From the NCBI RefSeq assembly GCF_032586175.1, contig NZ_JAWHTE010000010.1, positions 87,825 through 151,824 of the forward strand: a stretch of DNA of 64,000 nt, written 5' to 3'. The notes beneath the pieces are model-generated. The model saw nothing but the letters and a program-made list of their open reading frames with translations. It did not search any database and had not been told where the DNA came from. The position numbers were made by a program, and so were the translations under genes. Source of the DNA: Ovoidimarina sediminis. Lineage in GTDB: Bacteria > Pseudomonadota > Alphaproteobacteria > Rhodobacterales > Rhodobacteraceae. Shown piece by piece: positions 53,420 to 62,026 of this stretch. Numbering within the stretch: the stretch's first letter is position 1; every line of letters starts with the position of its first letter.

Positions 53420-53803
53420 TCACTTGAGCTCGACTTCGGCGCCAGCCGCCTCGAGCTTCGACTTGATCTCTTCGGCCTCGGCCTTGGCGCAGCCTTCCTT
53501 GACGGCCTTGCCGCCGGCTTCCACCAGTTCCTTGGCTTCCTTCAGGCCGAGACCCGTGATCGCGCGAACTTCCTTGATCACGTTGATCTTCTGGGCACCG
53601 GCGGCCTTGAGGATGACGTCGAATTCGTCCTTTTCCTCTTCGGCAGCGGCGGCGTCGCCACCGGCAGCCGGGCCGGCCATCATGACAGCGCCGCCAGCGG
53701 CGGGCTCGATGCCATACTCGTCCTTGAGGATGGTTTTCAGTTCCTGGGCTTCGAGAAGCGTGAGACCCACGATCTCTTCAGCAAGTTTCTTCAGATCAGC
53801 CAT
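53420..53803 (-). CDS. rplL: Ribosomal protein L7/L12
   Basis: 127 residues from the ATG of MADLKKLAEEIVGLTLLEAQ; the longer frame is not real. The N-terminal dimer domain, an Ala/Gly hinge (AAGGDAAAAEEEKDEF) and the C-terminal factor-binding domain (KINVIKEVRAITGLGLKEAK) are all normal. It recruits elongation factors to the ribosome stalk. Confidence 0.98.
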   Translation of the reverse strand: MADLKKLAEEIVGLTLLEAQELKTILKDEYGIEPAAGGAVMMAGPAAGGDAAAAEEEKDEFDVILKAAGAQKINVIKEVRAITGLGLKEAKELVEAGGKAVKEGCAKAEAEEIKSKLEAAGAEVELK

Positions 53804-53868
53804 TTTGCAGTTCCTTAAGATGGGTTCCAACGTCGGGCGTTCAAGGCCTTACGTGGCATGACAGGGGA

Positions 53869-54387
53869 TCACGCGGCTTCCGCGCGCTCCTCGATGGTCG
53901 ACAGGATGCTCGCGATGTTCGAAGCAGGTGCGCCGATCGCACCGGCGATGTTCGAAGCAGGCGCGCCGATGCAGCCCGCGATCGAAGCGATAAGCTCCTC
54001 ACGCGACGGCATGTCGGCAACCGCTTTGACACCGGCCGGGTCAAGCGCCGTCTCACCCATGGCACCACCGAGGATCTCAAGCTTCTTGTTATCCTTGGCG
54101 TACTTGTCGACGACCCGGGCCGCGGCCGTGGGGTCCTCGGAATAGGCGAGAACGGTCATTCCCTGAAGCAGGTCGCCGAGCGATGCGTTCGGCTTCCCTT
54201 CGAGGGCGATCTTGGCGAGCCTGTTCTTGGCAACACGTACGGACCCACCGCCTTCGCGCATGCGCGCGCGCAAGTCCTGCATCTCGGCAACCGTCATGCC
54301 CTGGTAGCTTGCCACCACCACGACGCCAGAGCTTTCGAAGATCTGGCCGAGTTCCTCGACCACTTTCTCTTTCTGGGCTCTATCCAC
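53869..54387 (-). CDS. rplJ: Ribosomal protein L10
   Basis: 172 residues from a GTG at 54387, which has GGAG 10 bp upstream. It starts MDRAQKEKVVEELGQIF. The C-terminal region has a tandem IGAPASNIAG repeat (two copies), in the part that binds L7/L12. I recall the same repeat in related Rhodobacteraceae, so it is probably a family trait. It carries the ribosome stalk and represses its own operon. It has its own leader, because rplA ends in a terminator 3 kb away. Confidence 0.95.
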   Translation of the reverse strand: MDRAQKEKVVEELGQIFESSGVVVVASYQGMTVAEMQDLRARMREGGGSVRVAKNRLAKIALEGKPNASLGDLLQGMTVLAYSEDPTAAARVVDKYAKDNKKLEILGGAMGETALDPAGVKAVADMPSREELIASIAGCIGAPASNIAGAIGAPASNIASILSTIEERAEAA

Positions 54388-54394
54388 AGTTTGC

Positions 54395-54560
54395 TCCAAG
54401 TTCTGGGGGCGAACCCCCGGCTCATGTTCCACCGGGTGAAAGGCACCCGGCAGTCGGGTCCTTACGGGTCCGTCGCAAGTCGCCCCCGGATATCGCGCCT
54501 GGGCGATCCCGAAGAAAATGCTCTGTTCCCGTCTCAGGCAGGAATTACCGGGAAACCCCA
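54395..54560 (-). promoter_or_regulatory. L10 leader (autoregulatory RNA) of rplJL-rpoBC
   Basis: The minus strand holds CCTGCCTGAGACGGG within a longer set of GC hairpins, resembling the kink-turn leader bound by the L10-L12 complex. It lies directly before rplJ. A possible promoter further up is TTGGCA (54653-54648), a 17-bp spacer, and TAAACC (54630-54625). The plus-strand side up to 54918 has no other gene. Confidence 0.55.
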
Positions 54561-54918
54561 ACCCACCGTCTCGGACGAAAGACGAAAAAGCGCGCGACGA
54601 ATCGCACGCTCCTCCGATGGCTGGGGTTTACGGTCATTCGTTCCGAATGCCAAGGGGCAAAGGCCGCCCGATGCGGCATTTCCCTATCCGGCACGGCGGT
54701 TTTTCGCTCCGATCCCACCGTGGACGGTCTCAAGCTGGTCGGCAAGGCCCCGCGCCAAACCGGCGGGCGCCTGCCGACGGGCGGTCGGGGCGGCGGGACG
54801 GTCGGGGCGGCGGGAAGCCACCGATCGCGGCCGGCCTCCGCCCGACCGCCGACACCGCTTGCACACGGCGCGCGACCGCCTATCCTGCCCCTAGCGACCA
54901 GTGAAAAAGGATACCCCC

Positions 54919-55293
54919 ATGAAAACCGCCCAGGATTATCTCGCCGAAGCCAACGCCGTCGTCCCGAAGATCGAATTCGACGACGCAGTGGCCAAGCATG
55001 CGAACGGCAGCGCCGTCTTCGTCGATGTCCGCGACTCGGGCGAAATCGCCCAGACCGGCACCATCGCGGGGGCCGAGCGCATCACCCGCGGCATGATCGA
55101 ATTCGCCGCCGATCCCGCAACGCCCTTCCACAACGAAAAGCTCACCAAGGATGCCGATATCATCCTGATCTGCGGCAAGGGCGGCCAGGCCGCGCTGACC
55201 GGCAAGACGCTGAAGGACATGGGCTACCAGAACGTGTCGAACGCCGGCGGCTTCCCGGATTGGAAGGAAAAGGGCGGGCCGACCGAGCCCTGA
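54919..55293 (+). CDS. Rhodanese-like sulfurtransferase
   Basis: 124 residues from the ATG at 54919 behind AAAAAGGATA; a GTG at 54901 would add six residues. The fold is VFVDVRDSGEIAQTGTIAGA, then the active Cys in IILICGKGGQAALTGKTL, ending NAGGFPDWKEKGGPTEP. It transfers sulfane sulfur in the cytoplasm. It is on the opposite strand to the ribosomal genes. Confidence 0.9.
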   Translation: MKTAQDYLAEANAVVPKIEFDDAVAKHANGSAVFVDVRDSGEIAQTGTIAGAERITRGMIEFAADPATPFHNEKLTKDADIILICGKGGQAALTGKTLKDMGYQNVSNAGGFPDWKEKGGPTEP

Positions 55294-55296
55294 GGC

Positions 55297-56325
55297 TCAC
55301 GCCCGCTCAAGAACCCTCCGGGCGGCAGCCGCGACCAGCGCGGCCAGATTGCCGCCCATGAACCCCTGCACCATCGCGTCATCGAACAGCCCGGGCCGCG
55401 CCTTCAGCCGCGCATCGGGATAATGCGCCCCGTCTCTCAAGGCGTCGAACAGCGCCCGGAACCCGCCGAAATTGAAGGGGATGTTCCCATAGGGCGCGTC
55501 GCTCGCCACGGCGATCCGCCGCGCCGCGCTCCCGCCCGCATCGGCATAGGCGATCAGCGCATTGGCCATGTGCACATCCCGCTTGGCCGACAGCACGTAA
55601 AAGATGTTCTCCTGCCGAAGCCCCGCCTCCCGCGCCGACTGATAGGTCGCCTCGGCCTCCACGAAATGGCCGCCCCCGCCCCCCATATGCACGCCGATCA
55701 CCGGGTGATCGCCCAGATGCCGCGCGATCTCCAGAAGCCCCTCGGTGGGCGTGAAGGGCGTGTCGGATCCGAAGTGAAACGCGGGCACCGCGCCCGTCTC
55801 CGCAATCGCGTCGATCACGGCGTAAACCATCGGGTCGGTGATCGGATAGGCGTTCTGCGCGGGGTTCATCTTGACGACCGGCATCCCGAACTCCGCCACG
55901 CAGCGGCGCACCAGCGCGATCGCATTCTCCACCCCCAGCGCCTTCGGATCGGTCCAGCCCGCCGGAATGATCCGCCTTGGATGCCGGGCGGCCAGCGCCG
56001 CGATCCGCCGGTTCGCCTCGGTCAGCCGCGCGGCGTTCTCTTCTAGATCCGCGCCATAGGGCAGCACCCCGGGGTTCTGCCAGCAAAGCGCCATGTCCAC
56101 CCCGGCCATATCCATCACGGGCAAAAGCTCTTCGGGCAGAACCGGCTTCGTGTGGTAATACTCCGGATCCTCCGCGATCCGCCGTGCCACGTCCTCGGGC
56201 AGGAGATCCCGGTCCGAGGGATGCACATCCCCGTCGATCGTGAGCCCCGCGCCCCGCGCCTCCAGATACGCCGCCAGCGCCTCCAGCGCCGCCCGCGCCG
56301 CGCCCGTCATCGTCAGTCCCGCCAT
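55297..56325 (-). CDS. Amidohydrolase-family protein (metal-dependent)
   Basis: 342 residues from 56325; 56310 is a possible start. Metal sites resemble amidohydrolase_2: TIDGDVHPSDRD at the N-terminus, PAFHFGSDTPFT with a His, VIGVHMGGGGGHFVEAEATY, and a late VASDAPYGNIPF Asp. It might be a decarboxylase or hydrolase of a small aromatic or lactone. The substrate is unknown. Its stop lies 4 bp after the rhodanese stop on the other strand. Confidence 0.82.
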   Translation of the reverse strand: MAGLTMTGAARAALEALAAYLEARGAGLTIDGDVHPSDRDLLPEDVARRIAEDPEYYHTKPVLPEELLPVMDMAGVDMALCWQNPGVLPYGADLEENAARLTEANRRIAALAARHPRRIIPAGWTDPKALGVENAIALVRRCVAEFGMPVVKMNPAQNAYPITDPMVYAVIDAIAETGAVPAFHFGSDTPFTPTEGLLEIARHLGDHPVIGVHMGGGGGHFVEAEATYQSAREAGLRQENIFYVLSAKRDVHMANALIAYADAGGSAARRIAVASDAPYGNIPFNFGGFRALFDALRDGAHYPDARLKARPGLFDDAMVQGFMGGNLAALVAAAARRVLERA

Positions 56326-56492
56326 GCCGCCATCCTCCCCGGGCCCAGTCTTCCGGCGCCCACTCTCCCGCGAAATCCGTGCCGCGCCAACAGGCTCTGC
56401 CGGAAAATCTCCGCCCCCGCCGAACCCGGGGCTTTGCCGCCTGCCCGGTTTCGCCTAGCCTCCCCGAAACGGGTCACACCCGGGGGACAGCC

Positions 56493-57377
56493 ATGACAAC
56501 CGATCTGCCGCGAAAGACCCGCGACTACGAAGGCCCCGTCACCAACACCGACATGTGGGACAGCTTCGCCTTCCGCCCCGGCGATATCGTGCTCTCCACC
56601 CCGCCCAAATCCGGCACGACGTGGAGCCAGGCGATCCTCATGATGCTGATCCACGGGGCGGCGATCACCGACCGCGCGGTCTGGCACGATGCGATCTGGC
56701 TCGACTGCGCGTTCCGCGACCGCGACGCCGCCCTGGCCGCGCTCGCGGCGCAACCCCACCAGCGCTGCATCAAGTCCCACACCCCCTTCGACGGCATCGC
56801 CTATGATCCCCGCGCCATCTACATCGCCGTCTACCGCCACCCGATCGACACCTACTTCTCCCTCAAGCGCCACGTGGCGAACATGAAATACGACTGGCTC
56901 GATCACCTCTTCCCCGACACGCCCGGCGCAGCCTTCGCCCGCTTCCTGAACGGGCCGCTCACCGATCAGGGCACCGACGATCTCACCCTCGCCTCGCTGA
57001 TCAACCACTACCGCTCGTTCAAGACATGGTCGCACCTGCCGAACGTCCATCTCTTCCACTATGCCGATCTGAAATCCGACATCCGCGCCGCCATCCGCCG
57101 CTACGCCGCGGTGATCGGCACGCCTGCGCCCGAGGCGCTCGTCGAAGCCATCGCCGAGGCCACGGGCATCGACCAAATGCGCGACATCACCCGCCACCAC
57201 GCCCGGCCGGCCGCCGATTCCGCCTTCCACGACGAAACCAGCTTCTTCGACTCGGGCTCCATGAACAAGTGGGTTGGCCGCCTCTCCCAGCCCGAGGTCG
57301 ACGCCTACGCCGCCCGCATCACGGCATCCCTGCCGAAGGGGGATCGCATCTGGCTCGAATCCGGCACGCGGCCATGA
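56493..57377 (+). CDS. PAPS-dependent sulfotransferase
   Basis: 294 residues from the ATG at 56493. The PAPS 5'-phosphosulfate loop is STPPKSGTTWSQAILMML; the 3'-phosphate motif is YIAVYRHPIDTYFSLKRH, followed by NHYRSFKTWSHLPNVHLFHY and the late MNKWVGRLS. It transfers sulfate to an alcohol or amine, the reverse chemistry of the sulfatases at the other end of the window. No link between them is shown. It converges with rplA across a terminator. Confidence 0.9.
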   Translation: MTTDLPRKTRDYEGPVTNTDMWDSFAFRPGDIVLSTPPKSGTTWSQAILMMLIHGAAITDRAVWHDAIWLDCAFRDRDAALAALAAQPHQRCIKSHTPFDGIAYDPRAIYIAVYRHPIDTYFSLKRHVANMKYDWLDHLFPDTPGAAFARFLNGPLTDQGTDDLTLASLINHYRSFKTWSHLPNVHLFHYADLKSDIRAAIRRYAAVIGTPAPEALVEAIAEATGIDQMRDITRHHARPAADSAFHDETSFFDSGSMNKWVGRLSQPEVDAYAARITASLPKGDRIWLESGTRP

Positions 57378-57403
57378 AAAAAGGGGCGGTCACACCGCCC
57401 CTT
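57377..57403 (-). terminator. Rho-independent terminator of rplKA
   Basis: The minus strand reads AAGGGGCGG, a 5-nt loop, CCGCCCCTT and then TTTT: a perfect 9-bp stem with a T-run 24 bp after the rplA stop. It should end the rplK-rplA transcript. On the plus strand it also follows the sulfotransferase stop but lacks a good T-run there. Confidence 0.9.
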
Positions 57404-57427
57404 CCGATCCGTTACGTGAGGCCGGGC

Positions 57428-58126
57428 TCAGTTCCCGGTCGCATCCACCACGTCGACCGTGACGCCCGGGCCCATGGTCGAGGTCAGCGTGACCTTCTTC
57501 ATGTAGGTGCCCTTCGCGCCCGACGGCTTCGCCTTCGACACAGCGTCGACGAAGGCCCGCACGTTCTCGGCCAGCTTGTCGGCGTCAAACGAGGCTTTGC
57601 CGATCCCGGCCTGCACGATGCCCTTCTTCTCGGCCTTGAACTGCACCTGGCCGCCCTTCGCCGCTTCCACGGCTTCCTTGACGTCCATCGTGACGGTGCC
57701 GACCTTCGGGTTCGGCATCAGGTTCCGCGGGCCCAGCACCTTCCCCAGACGGCCGACGATCGGCATCATGTCGGGGGTGGCGATGCAGCGGTCGAACTCG
57801 ATCTTGCCGCCCTGGATGGTTTCCATCAGGTCCTCGGCGCCCACGATATCGGCGCCCGCTTCCTTCGCCTCGTCCGCCTTCGCGCCGCGCGCGAACACCG
57901 CCACGCGCACCGTCTTGCCGGTGCCGGCGGGCAGCGTCACCGTGCCGCGCACCATCTGGTCGGCGTGGCGCGGGTCGATCCCGAGGTTCATCGAGATCTC
58001 GACGGTCTCGTCGAACTTCGCGTTCGCGTTCGCCTTCACCAGCGCGACGGCCTCGTCGACGCTCAGGTTTTCCTTGCCCTCGAACGCTTCGCGGGCGGCG
58101 GTCAGTCTCTTACCAAGCTTTCCCAT
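57428..58126 (-). CDS. rplA: Ribosomal protein L1
   Basis: 232 residues, standard length. It starts MGKLGKRLTAAREAFEGKEN and holds GPRNLMPNPKVGTVTMDV, the family signature. It binds 23S rRNA in the L1 stalk and can repress its own mRNA. It starts 4 bp after rplK, so the two are coupled. Confidence 0.99.
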   Translation of the reverse strand: MGKLGKRLTAAREAFEGKENLSVDEAVALVKANANAKFDETVEISMNLGIDPRHADQMVRGTVTLPAGTGKTVRVAVFARGAKADEAKEAGADIVGAEDLMETIQGGKIEFDRCIATPDMMPIVGRLGKVLGPRNLMPNPKVGTVTMDVKEAVEAAKGGQVQFKAEKKGIVQAGIGKASFDADKLAENVRAFVDAVSKAKPSGAKGTYMKKVTLTSTMGPGVTVDVVDATGN

Positions 58127-58130
58127 GGCC

Positions 58131-58559
58131 TTACCCCTTCACCTCGATCCCCATCGACCGCGCAGAGCCGAGGATGATCTGCATCGCCGCTTCCACGTCA
58201 TTGGCGTTCAGATCCTTCATCTTCGCTTCCGCGATCTCCTGAAGCTGCTTCTTCGTGACCGTGCCCACGGTCTCGCGCGAGGGGTTGTTGGCCCCCGATT
58301 TCAGCTTCGCGGCCTTCTTCAGGAAATACGACGCCGGCGGCGTCTTGATATCCATCGAGAAGGATTTGTCCTGGTAATAGGTGATCACGGTCGGGCACGG
58401 CGCACCGGGCTCCATCTCCTGGGTCTTCGCGTTGAAGGCCTTGCAGAATTCCATGATGTTGATGCCGCGCTGGCCCAGCGCCGGTCCGACCGGCGGAGAG
58501 GGGTTCGCTTGTCCGGCAGGCACCTGAAGCTTCATGGTGCCGGCGACTTTCTTGGCCAT
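58131..58559 (-). CDS. rplK: Ribosomal protein L11
   Basis: 142 residues. It starts MAKKVAGTMKLQVPAGQANP with the SPPVGPALGQRGINIMEF signature. AAAGGAG lies before the start. It forms the GTPase-associated centre. The 186 bp upstream must hold a promoter unless transcription comes through the DUF1963 gene. Confidence 0.99.
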   Translation of the reverse strand: MAKKVAGTMKLQVPAGQANPSPPVGPALGQRGINIMEFCKAFNAKTQEMEPGAPCPTVITYYQDKSFSMDIKTPPASYFLKKAAKLKSGANNPSRETVGTVTKKQLQEIAEAKMKDLNANDVEAAMQIILGSARSMGIEVKG

Positions 58560-58745
58560 GGGGCCGCTCCTTTCTCAAGCGCCGGCCGGGCACATGTCCC
58601 TCCGGCTATGCGTGATGTGGTCCGGTCCGGCCCGCGTGCGGGGCCTCGCCTCCCAACTGGATGCCGCCCTGCGGCGACCGGCGGGGGATACACGGCGCCC
58701 TGCCGCTTGGCAAGGGGCTTCGCGCCCGCCGCCCGATCGCCCGGC

Positions 58746-59534
58746 CTACGGCCTCTCCGACAGCGTTATCTTCGAAAAGTCGCGCGCGGCGAGGTCATCC
58801 CGCGCAATCGAAAACACCACCGGATCCACCGCCATGCGCAGATCGAGGTCGGCATCCGCCCCAATGGTCAGAAGCAGAACCCGGTCGCCCGGTTCGAAAT
58901 CGAGGTCACGGCCCCCCAGCATCCTGTGCAATACCGGCGTCGCCCTGATGTGACTGCGCGCGGGCACATCGCGGATCGCCCTGGTCAGTCGCCGCCGCAT
59001 CGCGTCCTGCGCCGCGATCTGGTCTTTCCTGCGCTGGTCCAGCATCGGATCGGCCGGATCCGCCGGAAGATCCGCATCCTCGAAGGTCTCGAATGTCATG
59101 TTCCAGCGGCGGTACACCGTGCCACGGGGATCGGCCTCGCGGTAATCGGGGAAATACGCCTCTGGGATCTCCGGCGCCTCGGGCATCCGCCGCTCGGGCG
59201 TGCCGGACAGGTCGCCCTCGGCATGGATCACGCGCGCGCCCCGGGTCAGCGACATGCTGGGCGACAAAAACGGCTCCCAGAAGAAGAACAGCCTGCCCTG
59301 CCGGGGCAACAGATCCCCGGCCGGCGGCACCTGCGCAAGATCGATCTGGCACAGGAAATGCAGGGGGATCTCCAGGCCCTCGAACGCCATGACGGGCCAG
59401 TCGATATCGGGCGGCAAGGTCGCACCGCCCCCGAACCAGCAGCCCGGCGCCCCGGGATCATCCGGGTGCGCGGTCTTGGCCAGAACCACGGCCACCGGCC
59501 CGCCGGCCGGGCTCTCCCCGACGTCTCCGGTCAT
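58746..59534 (-). CDS. DUF1963 (YwqG-like) protein
   Basis: 262 residues. The DUF1963 pattern is PDDPGAPGCWFGGGATLPPD, then PLHFLCQIDLAQVPPAGDLL and GRLFFFWEP. No function is established for the family. It has the same orientation as rplK and could be read through into it. Confidence 0.85.
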   Translation of the reverse strand: MTGDVGESPAGGPVAVVLAKTAHPDDPGAPGCWFGGGATLPPDIDWPVMAFEGLEIPLHFLCQIDLAQVPPAGDLLPRQGRLFFFWEPFLSPSMSLTRGARVIHAEGDLSGTPERRMPEAPEIPEAYFPDYREADPRGTVYRRWNMTFETFEDADLPADPADPMLDQRRKDQIAAQDAMRRRLTRAIRDVPARSHIRATPVLHRMLGGRDLDFEPGDRVLLLTIGADADLDLRMAVDPVVFSIARDDLAARDFSKITLSERP

Positions 59535-59756
59535 GGCCCGCCGTCACACAACTGAAGCATCCGCCGTCCAGCCTCTCCTGCGTCCCCGATGCGTTTGCCG
59601 CCCCGTCTTGCGGCGGCCTATGCCGGGTACGCCCGCCATGCCTGCGGTTCAAGCCTGAACATGCGCGAGCGGCAGGAACGGCCCGGCAAGGCGCCCACGA
59701 GCGCCGCGATCAAAGATCCCGGCGCAGGCGGCGACACCGGACGAAGGCGGCAGGAG

Positions 59757-60254
59757 ATGAGCCAACCCCAGATCCTGCTCTGCGTGCCGGACGACGCCCG
59801 CGCCGATCACATCCTGACACAGCTGCAAACCGTCCGCGTGCCCCTGCTCGCCGAAGCGGGCCTCGCCACCTTCGACAGGGTGCAGACGGGCACATGGGGC
59901 CAGGGCGCCGCGACCGTCGTGCCGGACACGCCGTTCTCCGACGCGATCCTCGCGACCGCGCGCTCCATCGGCCATATCCCCGTGCGCCAGATCGCCCTCC
60001 ATGTGAGCGACGCGGCCATGGCGCGTATCGAAATCGCGCCCGCACGGGACGGCGCGGGCGCATTGGACGGGGCCGAGATCGGGGCCGAGATCGGCGCCAA
60101 CCTCGAAACCGGCATCCCCGAGGTGAATTTCGGCGTTTCGGTCGCCGATGTCGCCCGGGCCGAGCGCATCGTCCGCGAGGCGGTCCGGGGCACGCCCTTC
60201 GACAGCATCCGCGAGATCACGCGCCACCCATTCGAAAGCCCCGCAATCTCGTAG
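59757..60254 (+). CDS. Conserved hypothetical protein
   Basis: 165 residues from the ATG at 59757; upstream frame codons are possible, but the AGGAG is very close. There is no family I recognise. It starts MSQPQILLCVPDDARADHIL and has a repetitive GAEIGAEIGANLETGIPEVN stretch. Coding bias is good and the frame is conserved-looking. It could be a small cytoplasmic sensor or enzyme; I cannot say which. Confidence 0.6.
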   Translation: MSQPQILLCVPDDARADHILTQLQTVRVPLLAEAGLATFDRVQTGTWGQGAATVVPDTPFSDAILATARSIGHIPVRQIALHVSDAAMARIEIAPARDGAGALDGAEIGAEIGANLETGIPEVNFGVSVADVARAERIVREAVRGTPFDSIREITRHPFESPAIS

Positions 60255-60289
60255 TTGAGGCGCGCCTCCCCCGCTGGCACACTCGGCCC

Positions 60290-60891
60290 ATGGATCATCG
60301 CACCCACCCCCTGAAGGTCCCGAAGGGCACCACGCTCTTCTCTCCCGGCCAGGCCTGCCCGGGCTTCGTCGTGCTGCGCTCCGGCACGATCCGGGTGACG
60401 CTGACGGCCGAAAACGGGCGCGAGGTCGTGCTCTACCGCGTCCGCCCCGGCGATGTCTGCCTGCAGACCTTCTCCTGCCTGGTGACGGGCGAGCCCTACA
60501 AGGCCGAAGGCGTCGCCGAAACCGATCTTTCGGGCGATATCATCCCCCCCGCCGCCTTCGAGGCGCGGCTCTCCGAAAGCCCCGAATTCCGCGGCCTCGT
60601 CTTCGGCGCCGTCGCGCACCGGTTCGCGGAATTCGAACGCCTCCTCGAAGACGTGGCGCTGACGGGCTTCGACGCCCGCCTCGCCCGCGCGCGCTCCTCG
60701 CGCTCGCGGATGACGATGGCACCATCGCCGCCACCCACGAGGCGCTCGCCACCGAAATCGCCTCGGGCCGCGCGGTCGTCTCCCGCCGCCTCGCGGCCTT
60801 CGCGAAAGACGGCGCCGTCACCCTCACCCGCGGCCAGGTCCATATCGCCGACCGCGCGAAGCTGGAACGGATTGCCGCAGACACTCGGTGA
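60290..60891 (+). pseudogene. Crp/Fnr-family regulator, frameshifted
   Basis: The cyclic-nucleotide-type sensor domain runs from the ATG at 60290 (LFSPGQACPGFVVLRSGTIR). At a CGCGCGCGC run (60686-60694) the frame is lost. The +1 frame continues as a good helix-turn-helix: ALLALADDDGTIAATHEALA, then IASGRAVVSRRLAAFAKDG, ending at TGA 60889-60891. Two surplus bases in the run explain the shift. The result is a regulator without its DNA-binding domain unless the run is an error or varies in length. The DUF2892 gene follows, a common pairing. Confidence 0.8.
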
Positions 60892-60961
60892 CAAAGTCAC
60901 CGACAGGGCCCGCCCGCACCTGCGATCATTGGCCCGGTCACGCAAAGCATAAAGGTGCATC

Positions 60962-61156
60962 ATGACACGCAACGAAGGAACCCTCGACCGCGCCCTGCGG
61001 ATCATCGCAGGCCTCGTGCTCCTGTCGCTCGTCTTCGTCGGGCCGCAGACGCTCTGGGGGCTGATCGGGATCGTGCCGCTCGTCACCGGCCTGATCGGCT
61101 GGTGCCCGGCCTATTCGCTCCTGGGGCTCAACACCTGCCCGATGAAGCGGAACTGA
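60962..61156 (+). CDS. DUF2892 (YgaP-like) membrane protein
   Basis: 64 residues with two membrane helices. It starts MTRNEGTLDRALRIIAGLVL and ends with a GWCPAYSLLGLNTCPMKRN tail whose two cysteines are typical of the family. YgaP relatives are tied to rhodanese-type sulfur handling and often follow Crp/Fnr-type regulators, as here. Confidence 0.9.
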   Translation: MTRNEGTLDRALRIIAGLVLLSLVFVGPQTLWGLIGIVPLVTGLIGWCPAYSLLGLNTCPMKRN

Positions 61157-61165
61157 GGCCGGAGG

Positions 61166-61191
61166 GGGGCGGCACCCCGCCCCTTCATTTT
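61166..61191 (+). terminator. Terminator after the DUF2892 gene
   Basis: GGGGCGG, a 4-nt loop, CCGCCCC and then TTCATTTT, starting 10 bp after the DUF2892 stop. A 7-bp GC stem with a T-rich tail fits an intrinsic terminator. Confidence 0.75.
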
Positions 61192-61245
61192 GGCAAGAAT
61201 ACTCCGGGGGAGCCGCGCGGCGCGCGGCGGGGGCAGCGCCCCCGC
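61184..61245. repeat. Rhodobacteraceae-type intergenic element
   Basis: TTCATTTTGGCAAGAATACT followed by CCGGGGG and a perfect GCGGGGGC/GCCCCCGC hairpin (61227-61245). I have the impression that close variants recur between genes in many Rhodobacteraceae genomes. On the minus strand the hairpin follows the nusG stop by 28 bp and may act as its terminator. Confidence 0.6.
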
Positions 61246-61272
61246 ATCCCCCGCGCCCGGGGGGCAGACGCC

Positions 61273-61806
61273 TCAGATCTCTTTCGACACCTGGGTGTAT
61301 TCCAGCTCCACCGGCGTCGCGCGGCCGAAGATCGACACCGTCACCTTCAGGCGCTGGTTGTCCTCGTCCACTTCCTCGACCATGCCGTCGAAATCCTCGA
61401 ACGGGCCGTCCTTCACCTTCACCTTCTCGCCCACTTCGAACGAGATCAGGGTGCGCGGCGCCTCCTGGCCTTCCTCGACGCGGTTCAGGATCTGGTTCAC
61501 CTCGGCATCGCGCATCGGCATCGGGCGGCCCTGGGGGCCCAGGAACCCGGTCACCCGGTTGATCGAGTTGATCAGGTGATAGCCCTCGTCCGACATCTCC
61601 ATCCGCACAAGCACATAGCCGGGCATGAACCGCCGCTCGGTCGGCACCTTCTTGCCGCGCCGGATCTCGATCACCTCTTCGGTGGGCACGAGCACTTCCT
61701 CGATCTGGTCCTCGAGACCGGCATCGATCACCGAATGACGGATCTGCTCCGCCACCTTCTTCTCGAAGTTCGACAGGACGCTTACGGAATACCAGCGCTT
61801 CGCCAT
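61273..61806 (-). CDS. nusG: Transcription antitermination factor NusG
   Basis: 177 residues from the ATG at 61806; a longer frame is not real. NGN domain: RWYSVSVLSNFEKKVAEQIR and RRFMPGYVLVRMEMSDEGYH. KOW: GEKVKVKDGPFEDFDGMVEE. It binds RNA polymerase and the Rho/ribosome machinery. It is separated from secE by an opposite-strand epimerase and from rplK by four genes. Confidence 0.98.
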   Translation of the reverse strand: MAKRWYSVSVLSNFEKKVAEQIRHSVIDAGLEDQIEEVLVPTEEVIEIRRGKKVPTERRFMPGYVLVRMEMSDEGYHLINSINRVTGFLGPQGRPMPMRDAEVNQILNRVEEGQEAPRTLISFEVGEKVKVKDGPFEDFDGMVEEVDEDNQRLKVTVSIFGRATPVELEYTQVSKEI

Positions 61807-62026
61807 GTTCTCGCTTTCCAGACCTTGCTTAAACTCTACGCCCCCGTCGCGTGAGGTCGCTGTCTTCTCGAACGGCTCATTCTGTCGGGGAACAGGCGGC
61901 AGATACACCCACGGGCAGGCCGGTTCAAGCCCAGAGTTGCGCCCCCCCGGGCGAAGAACGGCCTATACAAGCCCGCCCCGCCCGGCGATCATGCCCGGCG
62001 GAACGGCGACGGCGGGAGGAACGATC

